Shown piece after piece: positions 44,622 through 53,554 of a DNA stretch of 64,000 nt; the stretch's first letter is position 1; every line of letters begins with the position of its first letter. The translations under genes and the position numbers were made by a program. Source of the DNA: CAWBRT01 sp963832785 (GTDB taxonomy: Bacteria > Acidobacteriota > Terriglobia > Terriglobales > Acidobacteriaceae); contig CAWHVF010000006.1 of the NCBI GenBank assembly GCA_963832785.1, positions 357,940 through 421,939 of the forward strand, written 5' to 3'. The notes beneath the pieces are model-generated. The model was not told the origin of the DNA and ran no database searches. It saw only the letters and a list, made by a program, of their open reading frames with translations.

Positions 44622-45430
44622 GCTCCTGAAGTGAAGTTGGTCTTCTTGTTTCGGGAACTTGCCCCCGCTTTGATCTCCGCCGGGAAAGGCTCTTTCCGGA
44701 CCCAGTGCATGATGGCCTCCACCACGGGTCCTTCCACGCCGTAATAACCGTGGGCGCTGAACGGCTCGCACTCGCCCGAAGCCGCCGGGCGTCCGCCTTC
44801 GACGGTTATCAGCGCGAACTGCGGCGAGAATCCCTTGACGCCGCCATAGGGACACTCGCGGCAGCGGTCGAAGCGGTGATGAACAAACAGCACCGGCTTG
44901 CCGATTTTCTTGATGTTGTTTGTGCCTTTGCCTTGCACTGTCGAGGTCAGCACAACTCCGTCGATGCGGTCTTTAAGGTAATAGCCGACAGACGAGGCGG
45001 AGATGGTGCCGCGGCTGGTGCCGACCAGAAAGACTCGCGCCGCCGGCCAGCGCCTCTTCAGGTCGTCCATGACAAAACCGATGTCGGTCGCGTGCTTGTT
45101 GCCCATGCGAAAGCCGTCGCTGATGCCGTCCCGGTTGTCCGAGGGGGCATCGACGACCGCGGTGGCTGCTCCCAGATCGACGAACCGCTGCCTTTCGCGC
45201 ACCAGGAAATTACTTTCGCCGAACTTGACCTGGCCGTCGATGCGGCGGAGGTTTATGTTGCCGAATGCTCCGGGGAAGAGGATCAGCACCACATCAGGGC
45301 TGGCCTTGTCCGGAGTGGTGAGCACGAAAGATTGGGTCACACCCGGGCGAGTGGGAACCGTAACCATCTCCTCGGCGGCGAACAGAGCCGGCGAGAAAAC
45401 GAGAACGGCCGCTAACAGAAGATGCCGCAT
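44564..45430 (-). CDS. Exported alpha/beta-hydrolase-fold protein
   Basis: 288 residues. A signal peptide (LLLAAVLVFSPALFAAEE) predicts export. The nucleophile elbow is VFLVGTSRGTISASS with Ser in GxSxG. PDVVLILFPGAFGNINLRRI may form the oxyanion region, and VLFVHHRFDRCRECPYGG the strand before the acid residue. The late FSAHGYYGVEG carries a candidate His. The substrate is unknown. The last 20 residues (VMLSTAKHPRTACRQDG) are read from a MITE-like end and have probably replaced the original C-terminus. Confidence 0.78.
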   Translation of the reverse strand: MRHLLLAAVLVFSPALFAAEEMVTVPTRPGVTQSFVLTTPDKASPDVVLILFPGAFGNINLRRIDGQVKFGESNFLVRERQRFVDLGAATAVVDAPSDNRDGISDGFRMGNKHATDIGFVMDDLKRRWPAARVFLVGTSRGTISASSVGYYLKDRIDGVVLTSTVQGKGTNNIKKIGKPVLFVHHRFDRCRECPYGGVKGFSPQFALITVEGGRPAASGECEPFSAHGYYGVEGPVVEAIMHWVRKEPFPAEIKAGASSRNKKTNFTSGAVMLSTAKHPRTACRQDGV

Positions 45431-45491
45431 GCCTGCTCCATGGGGAAGAATCTTTGGTACGTCGGGGCAGTCGCCCCCCGACCGCCCGTCC

Positions 45492-46244
45492 TTATTTCTT
45501 GCGAGTAATCGTCATGGCGCTCCAGCTTTGGCAGACCGGCATGACTTCGATGGCATTGATGTTGACGCGCGGCGGGCGGCTGACGGCCCAGTAGACGGCG
45601 TCGGCGATATCCTCCGGCAGCAGCGGGTCGGCGCCGTCGTAGTTCTTTTGCGCGCGCGCCGCGTCACCGTGGAAGCGCACGGTGGAGAACTCGGTCCCGG
45701 CCACCATGCCCGGGGCTATATCGGTCACGCGCACTGCCGTGCCCTGGAGATCACATCTAAGGTTGCGCGAGAACTGCTGCACGAAGGCCTTGGACGCCCC
45801 ATAGACGTTTCCGCCCGGATATGGGTAGTTGCCGGCAACCGAGCTGATGTTGACGATGTGCCCGTGGTTCCTCTGCACCATGCAGGGCAGGACCGCGCGG
45901 GTGAGGAAGATCACGCCCTTGATGTTGGTGTCGACCATGGTCTCCCACTCGTCGAGGCTGGCGCGCGCCGCCGGTTCCAGGCCGAGCGCCAGGCCGGCAT
46001 TATTGACCAGCACGTCAATGGCGGATAACTCGGCGGGCAGTTCCTGAATGGCCCGCTCGACCGCCTGGCGGTTGCGCACGTCCAGCGTCAGGCAGTGGAC
46101 GTTTCCCGCTCCCAGCTCCTGTCTTAACTTCGTCAGCCGTTCGCCGCGGCGTCCGGCGGCAATGACCTTGACGCCTTCCTTGACGAAGCGACGTACGGTG
46201 GCTTCGCCAAATCCGGCGGTAGCTCCTGTCACAAGTGCGATCAT
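45492..46244 (-). CDS. Short-chain dehydrogenase/reductase (YdfG-like)
   Basis: 250 residues. The nucleotide-binding motif is ALVTGATAGFGEATVRRF, then VLVNNAGLALGLEPAARASL, the Ser in IVNISSVAGNYPYPGG and YxxxK in NVYGASKAFVQQFSRNL. The C-terminal PEDIADAVYWAVSRPPRVNI is typical of YdfG/serine-3-dehydrogenase-like enzymes acting with NADP. The physiological substrate is not known. A GTCGGGGCAGTCGCCCCCCG hairpin (45461-45480) lies after the stop. Confidence 0.92.
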   Translation of the reverse strand: MIALVTGATAGFGEATVRRFVKEGVKVIAAGRRGERLTKLRQELGAGNVHCLTLDVRNRQAVERAIQELPAELSAIDVLVNNAGLALGLEPAARASLDEWETMVDTNIKGVIFLTRAVLPCMVQRNHGHIVNISSVAGNYPYPGGNVYGASKAFVQQFSRNLRCDLQGTAVRVTDIAPGMVAGTEFSTVRFHGDAARAQKNYDGADPLLPEDIADAVYWAVSRPPRVNINAIEVMPVCQSWSAMTITRKK

Positions 46245-46407
46245 TTTTCCTCACCTGTCGCGTTTAAAATTTCTTAATCCCGAGTCAGAGTTGAAGGCCT
46301 GCCACAAGACAGCGGCAATTAGCCTCGAAACCTGAATCTTAATCCGCAATTGAAAGTAGCAGTTCTCTATTGTTACCAAACCAAGTGGCGTCGACACCAG
46401 ACTTTTC

Positions 46408-46545
46408 GGTAGTGGTTCAATTTGAAGGGTGCCCCAGGTTCCGCGCCGCGTTTTCCGGCGCTAACCTGGGGAAATGGCCCCACATCAGCCCAAAAGCAGG
46501 GCGGTACGCGAAGCGCCCAAAATTAGAACGGAATCAAATTGACCC
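46408..46545. mobile_element. MITE-like element, family 1
   Basis: CGGTAGTGGTTCAATTTGAA (46408) is inverted at the other end as TCAAATTGACCCACTTCTG (46525-46543). Inside are GTGCCCCAGGTTCCGCGCC...AACCTGGGG and CCCCACATCAGCCC. The order is inverted relative to the copy at 9243-9386. It lies in the 413-base divergent gap upstream of hypC. The rest of that gap (46245-46407) holds no gene and probably the SDR promoter. Confidence 0.62.
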
Positions 46546-46657
46546 ACTTCTGTTTCTCGCTCGCCAGCCATGATTTTTGGGCCGGGAACGCGCTGCAGGG
46601 GGCGAAGCTCAGGCGTAAAATAGAGAGTAATAGCGCACTTGCGAGGGAGATTGGACT

Positions 46658-46957
46658 ATGTGCCTGGCCGTTCCGGGTAAGGTTCTGGACTGCGAGGAGA
46701 AGGACGGCATTCGCGAAGGCCGGGTGCAGTTCGGAGGTATCGTGCGGCGCGTGCGCCTGGATTTTGTGCCCGAGGCGCAGGCCGGCGACTACGTCATCGT
46801 CCATGTTGGTTTCGCCATCAGCCGGGTTGACGCCGAGGAGGCCGAGCGCACCTATCAGCTCTTGTCCGAAATGGGAGCCCTGGACGAGGAACTCGGGCTG
46901 AGCGCGCAGGCGGAAGATGGGGAGCAAGCCAACGACCTCGACCCAGAACGCCGTTAG
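46658..46957 (+). CDS. hypC: Hydrogenase maturation chaperone HypC
   Basis: 99 residues. It begins MCLAVPGKVLDCEEKDG with the essential Cys2, followed by VQFGGIVRRVRLDFVPEAQA and GDYVIVHVGFAISRVDAEEA. With HypD it carries the Fe(CN)2CO unit and binds the hydrogenase large subunit precursor. The last 18 residues are acidic and variable. It is the first gene of hypC-D-E-A-B. Confidence 0.95.
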   Translation: MCLAVPGKVLDCEEKDGIREGRVQFGGIVRRVRLDFVPEAQAGDYVIVHVGFAISRVDAEEAERTYQLLSEMGALDEELGLSAQAEDGEQANDLDPERR

Positions 46958-46975
46958 CATTCAGCGATCACTATT

Positions 46976-48076
46976 GTGAAGTATATCGACGAGTATCGGG
47001 ATGGGCGCATTGCGCAGGCGCTGGCGGCGGAGATTCGCCAGCGAGCCACGCGCCGCTGGGTGCTGATGGAGATCTGCGGCGGACATACCCACACCATCAT
47101 GCGCTATGGCCTGGATGAGCTGCTCGGCGACAAGATCGAGCTGGTTCACGGTCCGGGCTGCCCGGTCTGCGTCACGCCGCTGGAAACCATCGACAAGGCT
47201 ATCGCGCTGGCCTTGCTGCCGGATGTCATCCTGGTTTCCTACGGAGACATGTTGCGCGTTCCCGGCTCGCGCTCCGATCTGTTCCAGGCCCGGGGCAAGG
47301 GCGCGGACGTTCGCGTGGCCTACACGCCGATGGAGGCCATTAAGATCGCGCACGCGCATCCCGAACGGCGGGTGGTCTTTCTCGGCATCGGCTTTGAAAC
47401 CACCGCCCCCGCCAATGCCATGGCCGTCCGGCAGGCGCGGCAGGACGGGCTGCGTAACTTCTCCATGCTGGTTTCGCACGTGCTGGTGCCGCCCGCCATA
47501 CGGGCGCTGATGAGCGTGCCGGAGAACCGCGTGCAGGGCTTCATCGCGCCCGGTCATGTCTGCACGGTGATGGGCTGCGAGGAATACGAAGCGCTCGCCG
47601 GCGAATACCGCGTGCCCATCGTGGTTGCCGGATTCGAGCCGGTCGACCTGCTGCAGGCGGTGCTGATGCTGGTCAAGCAGCTTGAGGCGGGCACGGCGAA
47701 GCTGGGAAACCAGTACGCGCGCTCAGTCCAGCCCGCCGGCAATGTTGCCGCGCGCCGCATCATCGACGAGGTTTTCGAGGTTGCCGACCAGAAATGGCGC
47801 GGCATAGGTATGATTCCCGCCAGCGGTCTGCGTCTGCGCGAAAGCTATGCCGCCTGGGACGCAAACCGGGTTTTCGCTTTGAGCGAGATCACCTCCGACG
47901 AGCCGGCCGAGTGCATCAGCGCCCAGGTTCTGCGGGGCTTGCGGCGGCCGACCGACTGTCCGGCATTTGGCGTGCGCTGCACGCCGGAGCAGCCGCTGGG
48001 TGCGCCCATGGTCTCGGCCGAGGGCGCCTGCGCCGCTTATTATCGATACCGGCGCCACGCGAGTGATCGTGCGTAA
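46976..48076 (+). CDS. hypD: Hydrogenase maturation protein HypD
   Basis: 366 residues from a GTG start (MKYIDEYRDGRIAQALAAEI). MEICGGHTHTIMRYGLDELL, HGPGCPVCVTPLETIDKAIA and FLGIGFETTAPANAMAV hold the conserved Cys residues and substrate pocket. FIAPGHVCTVMGCEEYEALA and the C-terminal iron-sulfur region (GVRCTPEQPLGAPMVSAEGA) are present. HypD assembles the Fe(CN)2CO moiety with HypC. The start is 18 bases after hypC and 68 bases before hypE. Confidence 0.96.
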   Translation: MKYIDEYRDGRIAQALAAEIRQRATRRWVLMEICGGHTHTIMRYGLDELLGDKIELVHGPGCPVCVTPLETIDKAIALALLPDVILVSYGDMLRVPGSRSDLFQARGKGADVRVAYTPMEAIKIAHAHPERRVVFLGIGFETTAPANAMAVRQARQDGLRNFSMLVSHVLVPPAIRALMSVPENRVQGFIAPGHVCTVMGCEEYEALAGEYRVPIVVAGFEPVDLLQAVLMLVKQLEAGTAKLGNQYARSVQPAGNVAARRIIDEVFEVADQKWRGIGMIPASGLRLRESYAAWDANRVFALSEITSDEPAECISAQVLRGLRRPTDCPAFGVRCTPEQPLGAPMVSAEGACAAYYRYRRHASDRA

Positions 48077-48143
48077 GCCCAGCCGTCCCGGCTGGGCTGG
48101 GGTGCGAAGCGCGCCTATTTGGTAAGGATCAGGAGAGAGGAAC

Positions 48144-49205
48144 GTGGAAGACGCCAAGACGCTTGCCGGATTCGCCTGCCCCGCGCCCTTGCCCGCCAGG
48201 GGCGCCGTGGTGCTTGGTCATGGCAGCGGCGGTACGCTGACGGCCGAGCTGATTCGCTCCATTTTCCTTCCCGCCTTCCAGAATCCGCTGCTGGCCAAGC
48301 TCAACGACCAGGCGGTGCTGAGCATTAACGGCGCGCGACTGGCTTTCACCACCGATTCCTTTGTCGTCAAGCCTCTGTTTTTTCCCGGCGGGGACATCGG
48401 TTCCCTCGCAGTGCATGGCACGGTAAACGATCTGGCGATGGGCGGCGCGCGCCCACTTTATCTGAGCGTGGCCTTCATCTTGGAGGAGGGGTTTTCGCTG
48501 GAGCTGCTGCGCAAAGTGGTGGCCTCTCTGGCGGGCGCCGCGGCCGAGGCCGGCGTGCAGGTGGTGACCGGCGATACCAAGGTCGTGGAGAAGGGAAGCG
48601 GCGACCAGCTTTTCATCAACACCACGGGTATCGGGGTTGTTGCGGAAGGCATCGAACTGTCTGCCGAGCGTGCCCGTCCCGGTGACAAGGTTCTGCTGAA
48701 CGGATACCTCGGCGATCACGGCATCGCCATTCTGGCGCAGCGCGAGGGATTGGAGCTCGACTCTCCCATCCGCAGCGACAGCGCCGCCCTGCATGAGCTG
48801 GTGACGGAGATGCTGGCAGCGGGCGGGGGAGAAATTCGTTGCCTGCGCGATCCTACTCGCGGCGGGCTCTCCAGTGCGCTGAATGAAATCGCCGGACAAT
48901 CGCGGGTCGGCATCCAGTTGGACGAGAGCGCCATTCCCGTGCGCGAAGAGGTGCGCGGCGCCTGCGAGCTGTTGGGGCTCGATCCGCTTTACGTGGCCAA
49001 CGAAGGCAAACTGATCGCCATCGTCGCACCGCAGGCGGCGGAGCGGATACTTGAGGCCATGCGGCGCCACCCGCTCGGCCTTGACGCCCGCCAGATCGGT
49101 ACCGTGACGGAGGACCGCAGCGGCCTGGTGACCATGCGCACTGCCTTGGGCACCACGCGCATCGTCGATATGCTGGCCGGCGATCAGTTGCCACGTATTT
49201 GCTAG
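48144..49205 (+). CDS. hypE: Hydrogenase maturation protein HypE (carbamoyl dehydratase)
   Basis: 353 residues from a GTG with AGGAGAGAGG upstream. VVLGHGSGGTLTAELIRSIF opens the AIR-synthase-like fold, with AFTTDSFVVKPLFFPGGDIG and CLRDPTRGGLSSALNEIAG following. The C-terminus ends GDQLPRIC, so the catalytic Cys that is carbamoylated by HypF and dehydrated to thiocyanate is intact. This supplies the cyanide ligands of the [NiFe] site. Confidence 0.96.
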   Translation: MEDAKTLAGFACPAPLPARGAVVLGHGSGGTLTAELIRSIFLPAFQNPLLAKLNDQAVLSINGARLAFTTDSFVVKPLFFPGGDIGSLAVHGTVNDLAMGGARPLYLSVAFILEEGFSLELLRKVVASLAGAAAEAGVQVVTGDTKVVEKGSGDQLFINTTGIGVVAEGIELSAERARPGDKVLLNGYLGDHGIAILAQREGLELDSPIRSDSAALHELVTEMLAAGGGEIRCLRDPTRGGLSSALNEIAGQSRVGIQLDESAIPVREEVRGACELLGLDPLYVANEGKLIAIVAPQAAERILEAMRRHPLGLDARQIGTVTEDRSGLVTMRTALGTTRIVDMLAGDQLPRIC

Positions 49206-49215
49206 GTCAGAGGTT

Positions 49216-49596
49216 ATGCACGAACTGGGAATTGCCAGCTCGATCCTGCAAGCGGTGGCCAGCGAGGCCCGGCGCCATCCCGGCAGCCGTCCGGTGCGGG
49301 TGGGAGTAAAAATTGGCGAGCTGGCGGCCATCGACGTTGATTCCCTGCGCTTCGCCTTCGAGGTGCTGGTGCAGGACAGCGAGCACAAAGAGCTGCAACT
49401 GGAGATCGAGCGCGTCCCGCGCAAGCACTCCTGCCCGGCCTGCGGCCAGCAGTTCGTGGTGCGCGACTATGATTTCGAATGCCCGCGCTGCCATGCGGTT
49501 TGCGTAGATTTTGCGGGCGGAGACGAATTGGATTTAGCTTTCCTGGAGTTGGAAGAAAATGGATCGAGTGCCGTTGGAACGAAAAGTACTGAGTGA
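49216..49596 (+). CDS. hypA: Hydrogenase nickel insertion protein HypA
   Basis: 126 residues. It starts MHELGIASSILQAV, with the nickel-binding Met-His-Glu. Four zinc Cys residues are in HSCPACGQQFVVRDYDFECP and RCHAVC. HypA delivers nickel to the large subunit with HypB. The end overlaps the start of hypB by 38 bases, an unusually long overlap that predicts tight coupling. Confidence 0.94.
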   Translation: MHELGIASSILQAVASEARRHPGSRPVRVGVKIGELAAIDVDSLRFAFEVLVQDSEHKELQLEIERVPRKHSCPACGQQFVVRDYDFECPRCHAVCVDFAGGDELDLAFLELEENGSSAVGTKSTE

Positions 49597-50224
49597 GAAC
49601 GACAAGCTGGCAGCCGCGCTGCGCGCGCGCTTCCGGGAACACGGTTTGCTGTGCCTGAACCTGATCAGCTCGCCCGGCTCGGGCAAGACCAGCCTGCTGG
49701 AGCGCACGCTGGAAAGCCTGCCGCGTGACACCCGCGTGGCCGTGCTGACTGGCGACATCCAGACGGAGAACGACGCCAATCGCCTGCGGCGCGCCGGCTT
49801 CCCGGTCAAGCAGATCACCACCGGCGGCACCTGTCATCTGGATGCGCGCATGATCGACAAGCACCTGGCCGACTGGCGGCTGGAAGAGATCGACCTGCTG
49901 TTCATCGAGAACGTCGGCAATCTCGTCTGCCCCTCCAGCTACGACCTGGGCGAGGCCGCCAAGGTGGTGCTGCTGAGTGTCACCGAGGGCGAAGACAAGC
50001 CGCTGAAGTATCCCTCAATTTTCTTCAAATCGGAGCTGCTGGTGGTCAACAAGGTTGATCTGCTGCCCTATGTCCCGTTCGACATGGCGGCGGCGGAGGA
50101 AAACGCGCGCAAGGTGCATCCCGGCATGGAGATCGTGCGCGTCTCCTGCACCACGCGCCAGGGTCTGGACGCCTGGCTGGCCTGGCTGGAAAAGCGCCGC
50201 CAGGCGCGGGCGGCAACCATTTAA
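49559..50224 (+). CDS. hypB: Hydrogenase nickel incorporation GTPase HypB
   Basis: 221 residues. The P-loop is LISSPGSGKTSLLERTL, followed by VAVLTGDIQTENDANRLRRA, TTGGTCHLDARMIDKHLADW with metal-binding Cys-His, and LFIENVGNLVCPSSYDLGE. NKVDLLPYVPFD is the G4 motif. It lacks both the His-rich N-terminal nickel store and the N-terminal CxxCGC motif found in some HypB proteins. GTP hydrolysis drives nickel insertion. Confidence 0.95.
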   Translation: MDRVPLERKVLSENDKLAAALRARFREHGLLCLNLISSPGSGKTSLLERTLESLPRDTRVAVLTGDIQTENDANRLRRAGFPVKQITTGGTCHLDARMIDKHLADWRLEEIDLLFIENVGNLVCPSSYDLGEAAKVVLLSVTEGEDKPLKYPSIFFKSELLVVNKVDLLPYVPFDMAAAEENARKVHPGMEIVRVSCTTRQGLDAWLAWLEKRRQARAATI

Positions 50225-50376
50225 CCATTTCGTGGTTTTCAGTTTTGATTTTTGATTGGGCTCGTAGTTCTTAGTTTGTGCGTAGAGTTTGATCCAAATC
50301 CGAAATTATTGCAGATATGTCGTACTCTAGCCATTAACGGTGGCTGTTTGTCGAATAGATGTGGAGGTGCATGGAC

Positions 50377-50931
50377 ATGAATCGTCATCGACTCGTGATC
50401 CTGATTACGACTCTTTTGCTGTTCGGCACCCTCGGTTATGGACAGGTGAAAGACCTACCGAGCCAGGCAGAGCTCGACCCGATTCTGGAGAATCTCAATA
50501 CAAAGCTGAAAGACTTCGCCGCTACCCTCACCGACTTTAAGCCCGAGGCTACTACCCTCGACAGAGATCGACTGACCGAGGACTTGGAATCGATCAAACG
50601 CCTTCAGGAAATGGTTCGTGTGACCCACAGTGGTCGCCAAGGCAATCAGAATGGCCTCAACATGCGGCGATTGGTGGGGCTTCTCTCAGGTGTAGACGAC
50701 ATGGCGATTGAAGCGTCGATTTGGAAGAACTTGGCGGAGTTGAAAATGTCGATGGAGGTAATTTCGCATCGAGATCCCCAGCGGTATTCTGCGTTCGCAG
50801 TTCGGCTTAACACGAATCTTCAACTGCTGCGTGAAGTCGGCGCGCAGTTGTTTCACCCCACGTTTCGGCTTGCAGTTGCTGCAGATGAAGTCATAAGCAC
50901 AGTGGCTGATAGGGCTTCACAACAGAAGTAG
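50377..50931 (+). CDS. Exported helical hypothetical protein embedded in the hyp cluster
   Basis: 184 residues from the ATG at 50377, chosen because GGAGG stands 9 bases upstream. A signal peptide (LVILITTLLLFGTLGYGQ) is followed by about 155 mostly helical residues (LDPILENLNTKLKDFAATLT, DRLTEDLESIKRLQEMVRV). No Cys is present in the mature protein. By eye the gene is less GC-rich than the hyp genes on either side, which suggests insertion. AATCAAAAATC- and TTCTTAG-type words (50241-50277) lie just upstream. No family is recognised; a role in hydrogenase maturation is unlikely. Confidence 0.72.
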   Translation: MNRHRLVILITTLLLFGTLGYGQVKDLPSQAELDPILENLNTKLKDFAATLTDFKPEATTLDRDRLTEDLESIKRLQEMVRVTHSGRQGNQNGLNMRRLVGLLSGVDDMAIEASIWKNLAELKMSMEVISHRDPQRYSAFAVRLNTNLQLLREVGAQLFHPTFRLAVAADEVISTVADRASQQK

Positions 50932-50934
50932 CTG

Positions 50935-50990
50935 GGTGCCCCACGTCCCGCGCCATGCTGTTCGGCGCTGACCTGGGGAGACGACGACGC
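50935..50990. repeat. GTGCCCCACGTC-type palindrome between the hypothetical gene and hypF
   Basis: GGTGCCCCACGTCCCGCGCC and GGCGCTGACCTGGGG (50936-50980) match the palindromic core of the family-1 MITE. It lies 18 bases before the hypF start. Confidence 0.55.
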
Positions 50991-51007
50991 GTTAGCGCTG
51001 GTACGAG

Positions 51008-53491
51008 ATGGTTGTCCGCAAGCGGATCGATATTCAAGGCATTGTTCAGGGCGTGGGCTTTCGCCCCTATGTCTTTCGTCTGGCCAGCGAGCGCGGCCTG
51101 GCCGGAACGATCAGTAACACCGGCTCCGGCGTAACCGTCGAGATCGAGGGCGCAAGCGATGCGGTGGACGACTTCATTGCCCGGCTGCCGGCCGAGGCGC
51201 CGCCGCTGGCGCGCATCACGCAATGCGACGTCACCGTCATTGCCTGCCGTGGCGAGCGCGTGTTCCAAATCCTGCCCAGCCGCCGGGACGAGCACGTACA
51301 GACTCTGATCTCCGCCGACATCGCCACCTGTCCTGACTGCCTGCGCGAACTCTTCGATCCCGCCGACCGCCGCTACGGCTATCCGTTCATCAACTGCACC
51401 AATTGTGGCCCGCGCTTCACCATCGTGCGCGATATCCCTTATGACCGGCCCTACACCTCCATGGCGCCCTTCCGCATGTGCCCCGAGTGCCAGCGGGAGT
51501 ACGACGATCCTCTGAACCGGCGCTTTCACGCCCAGCCCAACGCCTGCTGGCGTTGCGGGCCGCAGTTGGAGCTGTGGCGCGTGGACGGCAGCCGCATCGA
51601 GTGCTCCGATCCGATAGCCGCCACTGCCGAGGCCATCGCCCGCGGGCGGGTGGCGGCCATCAAGGGCCTGGGCGGATTTCATCTGGCGGTCGACGCTACC
51701 AACGCCGAGGCGGTGGCGCGCCTGCGCGAGCGCAAACGCCGCGTGGAAAAGCCTTTCGCCGTCATGGTGCGCGACCTGGCAGCTGCAGGCGAGTTTTGTG
51801 AAATTGACCAGATCTCCGCGCAGATATTGCAGACGCCGCAGCGGCCCATCGTCTTGTTGCCATGGAAGGAGCTAGGTCAAAGTCCCTCGCTGGCCGGAAT
51901 CGCCTGCCATGTAGCTCCCGGCAATCGCTACTTGGGCCTCTTCCTGCCGTACACGCCGGTGCATCACCTTTTGTTGGCCAAGTGCGCCTCGCCGGCCCTG
52001 GTGATGACCAGCGCCAACCTCAGCGAGGAGCCGATAGTCATCGACAACCGCGAGGCAGTCGAGCGGCTCAGCGGCTTGGCCGACTGTCTGCTGGTGCACA
52101 ACCGCGAGATTCTGCTGCGCTGCGACGACTCGGTGGTGCGCGTCAGCCGCGTTTACACCCCGACAAACGCAAAAACGACGCTTGCCGGGGACCCCGTCTT
52201 CACCCCGGCAGGCACAAAAACGGCGCTCGCCGGGGGGGCCGCTTACCGCGTGCGCCAGCTCCGCCGCTCGCGCGGCTTTGTCCCGGTGCCGGTGTTTTTG
52301 CGCGAAGAGGTGCCGTCGGTTCTGGCCGTCGGCGGCGAACTGAAGAACACCGTCTGCCTCACCAAGGGCAAGCACGCCTTCCTGAGCCAGCACATCGGCG
52401 ACCTGGAGAATCTCGAGTCGTACCAGTTCTTCGAGCAGGCAATTGCGCACCTGCGCAAGATCCTGGAGATCGAGCCCACCATCCTGGCGCACGATCTGCA
52501 CCCCGATTACTTCTCCACCCGCTGGGCCCTGCGGCAGCAGTTGCCCGAGCAGGAGCAACCGGCGCCCTCAGCCAATAGCGATTCGGCATTTGCTAGGGTG
52601 GAACAACGGCTCCTACCGGGGACCCCGAAGATGGAGCTGGTGGGGGTGCAGCATCACCATGCGCACATTGCCAGTTGCATGGCGGAGCATCACCTGGAAG
52701 GCCGTGTGATTGGCTTCGCCTTGGACGGCACCGGCTACGGCAGCGATGGGCGAATCTGGGGCGGCGAGGTGCTGGTGGCCGGCTACGAAGATTTCGCGCG
52801 CGCGGCGCACTTCAATTACGTGCGGCTGCCCGGCGGCGATGCCGCCGTGCGCGAGCCCTGGCGCATGGCCGTCAGCTATCTCGCCCATCACTTCGGCCGC
52901 CAGTGCGCCGAACTCGATATTCCCTTGGTCCGCGGGCTTGAGAAACGCAAGCTGAAGCTATTGCTCGATGTCATCGAGCGCGGCGTCAACTCGCCGCTCA
53001 CCTCCAGTTGCGGGCGCCTGTTCGACGCGGTTGCGGCCCTGGCGGGTGTGCGCCAGGCGGTGAACTACGAGGCGCAGGCGGCAATCGAGCTGGAGATGAG
53101 CATCGCCGGGCCGCTTCCGGCGCGAGGCTACAGCTTCGATCTGCTGCGGCATGAGCCCGGGCCCTGGATCATCGATACGCGGCCCCTGTTCAGCGAATTG
53201 ATCGCCGACCTTCGGCACTCCGTCCCGGTCGCGCAGATCAGCGCGAAGTTCCACCTCGGCCTGGTAGAGATATTCAGCCGCATCGCCCGCGAGCTGCGGG
53301 AACGTAATAGCCTGAACCGCGTCTGCCTCAGCGGCGGGACGTTTCAGAATCGCTTCCTGGCGGAGCATCTGGAAGAGAAGCTGGCCGATGATTCCTTCGA
53401 GGTGTTTTCTCATTCCGAGGTGCCTGCCGGCGATGGTGGTCTTAGCCTAGGACAGGCCATGGTGGCCGTGCACCGCAAACGGCAGAGATGA
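51008..53491 (+). CDS. hypF: Carbamoyltransferase HypF
   Basis: 827 residues. Domains in order: acylphosphatase (QGIVQGVGFRPYVFRLASER, about 5-95), two zinc-finger repeats (CPDCLRELF, NCTNCGPRFTIVRDIPYDRP, CPECQREYDDPLNRRFHAQ, CWRCGP), a YrdC-like domain (VAAIKGLGGFHLAVDATNAE, MTSANLSEEPIV) and a Kae1-like domain (VGVQHHHAHIASCMAEH, ALDGTGYGSDGRIWGGE, RVCLSGGTFQNRFLAEHLEE). It transfers carbamoyl to HypE. An insertion of about 28 residues after CDDSVVRV is encoded by two tandem palindromic repeats. A further repeat-like stretch (SDSAFARVEQRLLPGTP) precedes HHHAH. Confidence 0.96.
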   Translation: MVVRKRIDIQGIVQGVGFRPYVFRLASERGLAGTISNTGSGVTVEIEGASDAVDDFIARLPAEAPPLARITQCDVTVIACRGERVFQILPSRRDEHVQTLISADIATCPDCLRELFDPADRRYGYPFINCTNCGPRFTIVRDIPYDRPYTSMAPFRMCPECQREYDDPLNRRFHAQPNACWRCGPQLELWRVDGSRIECSDPIAATAEAIARGRVAAIKGLGGFHLAVDATNAEAVARLRERKRRVEKPFAVMVRDLAAAGEFCEIDQISAQILQTPQRPIVLLPWKELGQSPSLAGIACHVAPGNRYLGLFLPYTPVHHLLLAKCASPALVMTSANLSEEPIVIDNREAVERLSGLADCLLVHNREILLRCDDSVVRVSRVYTPTNAKTTLAGDPVFTPAGTKTALAGGAAYRVRQLRRSRGFVPVPVFLREEVPSVLAVGGELKNTVCLTKGKHAFLSQHIGDLENLESYQFFEQAIAHLRKILEIEPTILAHDLHPDYFSTRWALRQQLPEQEQPAPSANSDSAFARVEQRLLPGTPKMELVGVQHHHAHIASCMAEHHLEGRVIGFALDGTGYGSDGRIWGGEVLVAGYEDFARAAHFNYVRLPGGDAAVREPWRMAVSYLAHHFGRQCAELDIPLVRGLEKRKLKLLLDVIERGVNSPLTSSCGRLFDAVAALAGVRQAVNYEAQAAIELEMSIAGPLPARGYSFDLLRHEPGPWIIDTRPLFSELIADLRHSVPVAQISAKFHLGLVEIFSRIARELRERNSLNRVCLSGGTFQNRFLAEHLEEKLADDSFEVFSHSEVPAGDGGLSLGQAMVAVHRKRQR
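52157..52240. repeat. Two tandem in-frame palindromes inside hypF
   Basis: Copy 1 (52157-52195) begins ACCCCGACAAACGC and ends GCTTGCCGGGGACCCC. Copy 2 (52202-52240) begins ACCCCGGCAGGCAC and ends GCTCGCCGGGGGGGCC. Both match the intergenic family and keep the frame open. Confidence 0.85.
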
Positions 53492-53554
53492 TTTCTGGCT
53501 GTCCAACAACTGCCTGTGGTTGGCAGATGGGCTAGGAAAATAGTAAAACCCCGC

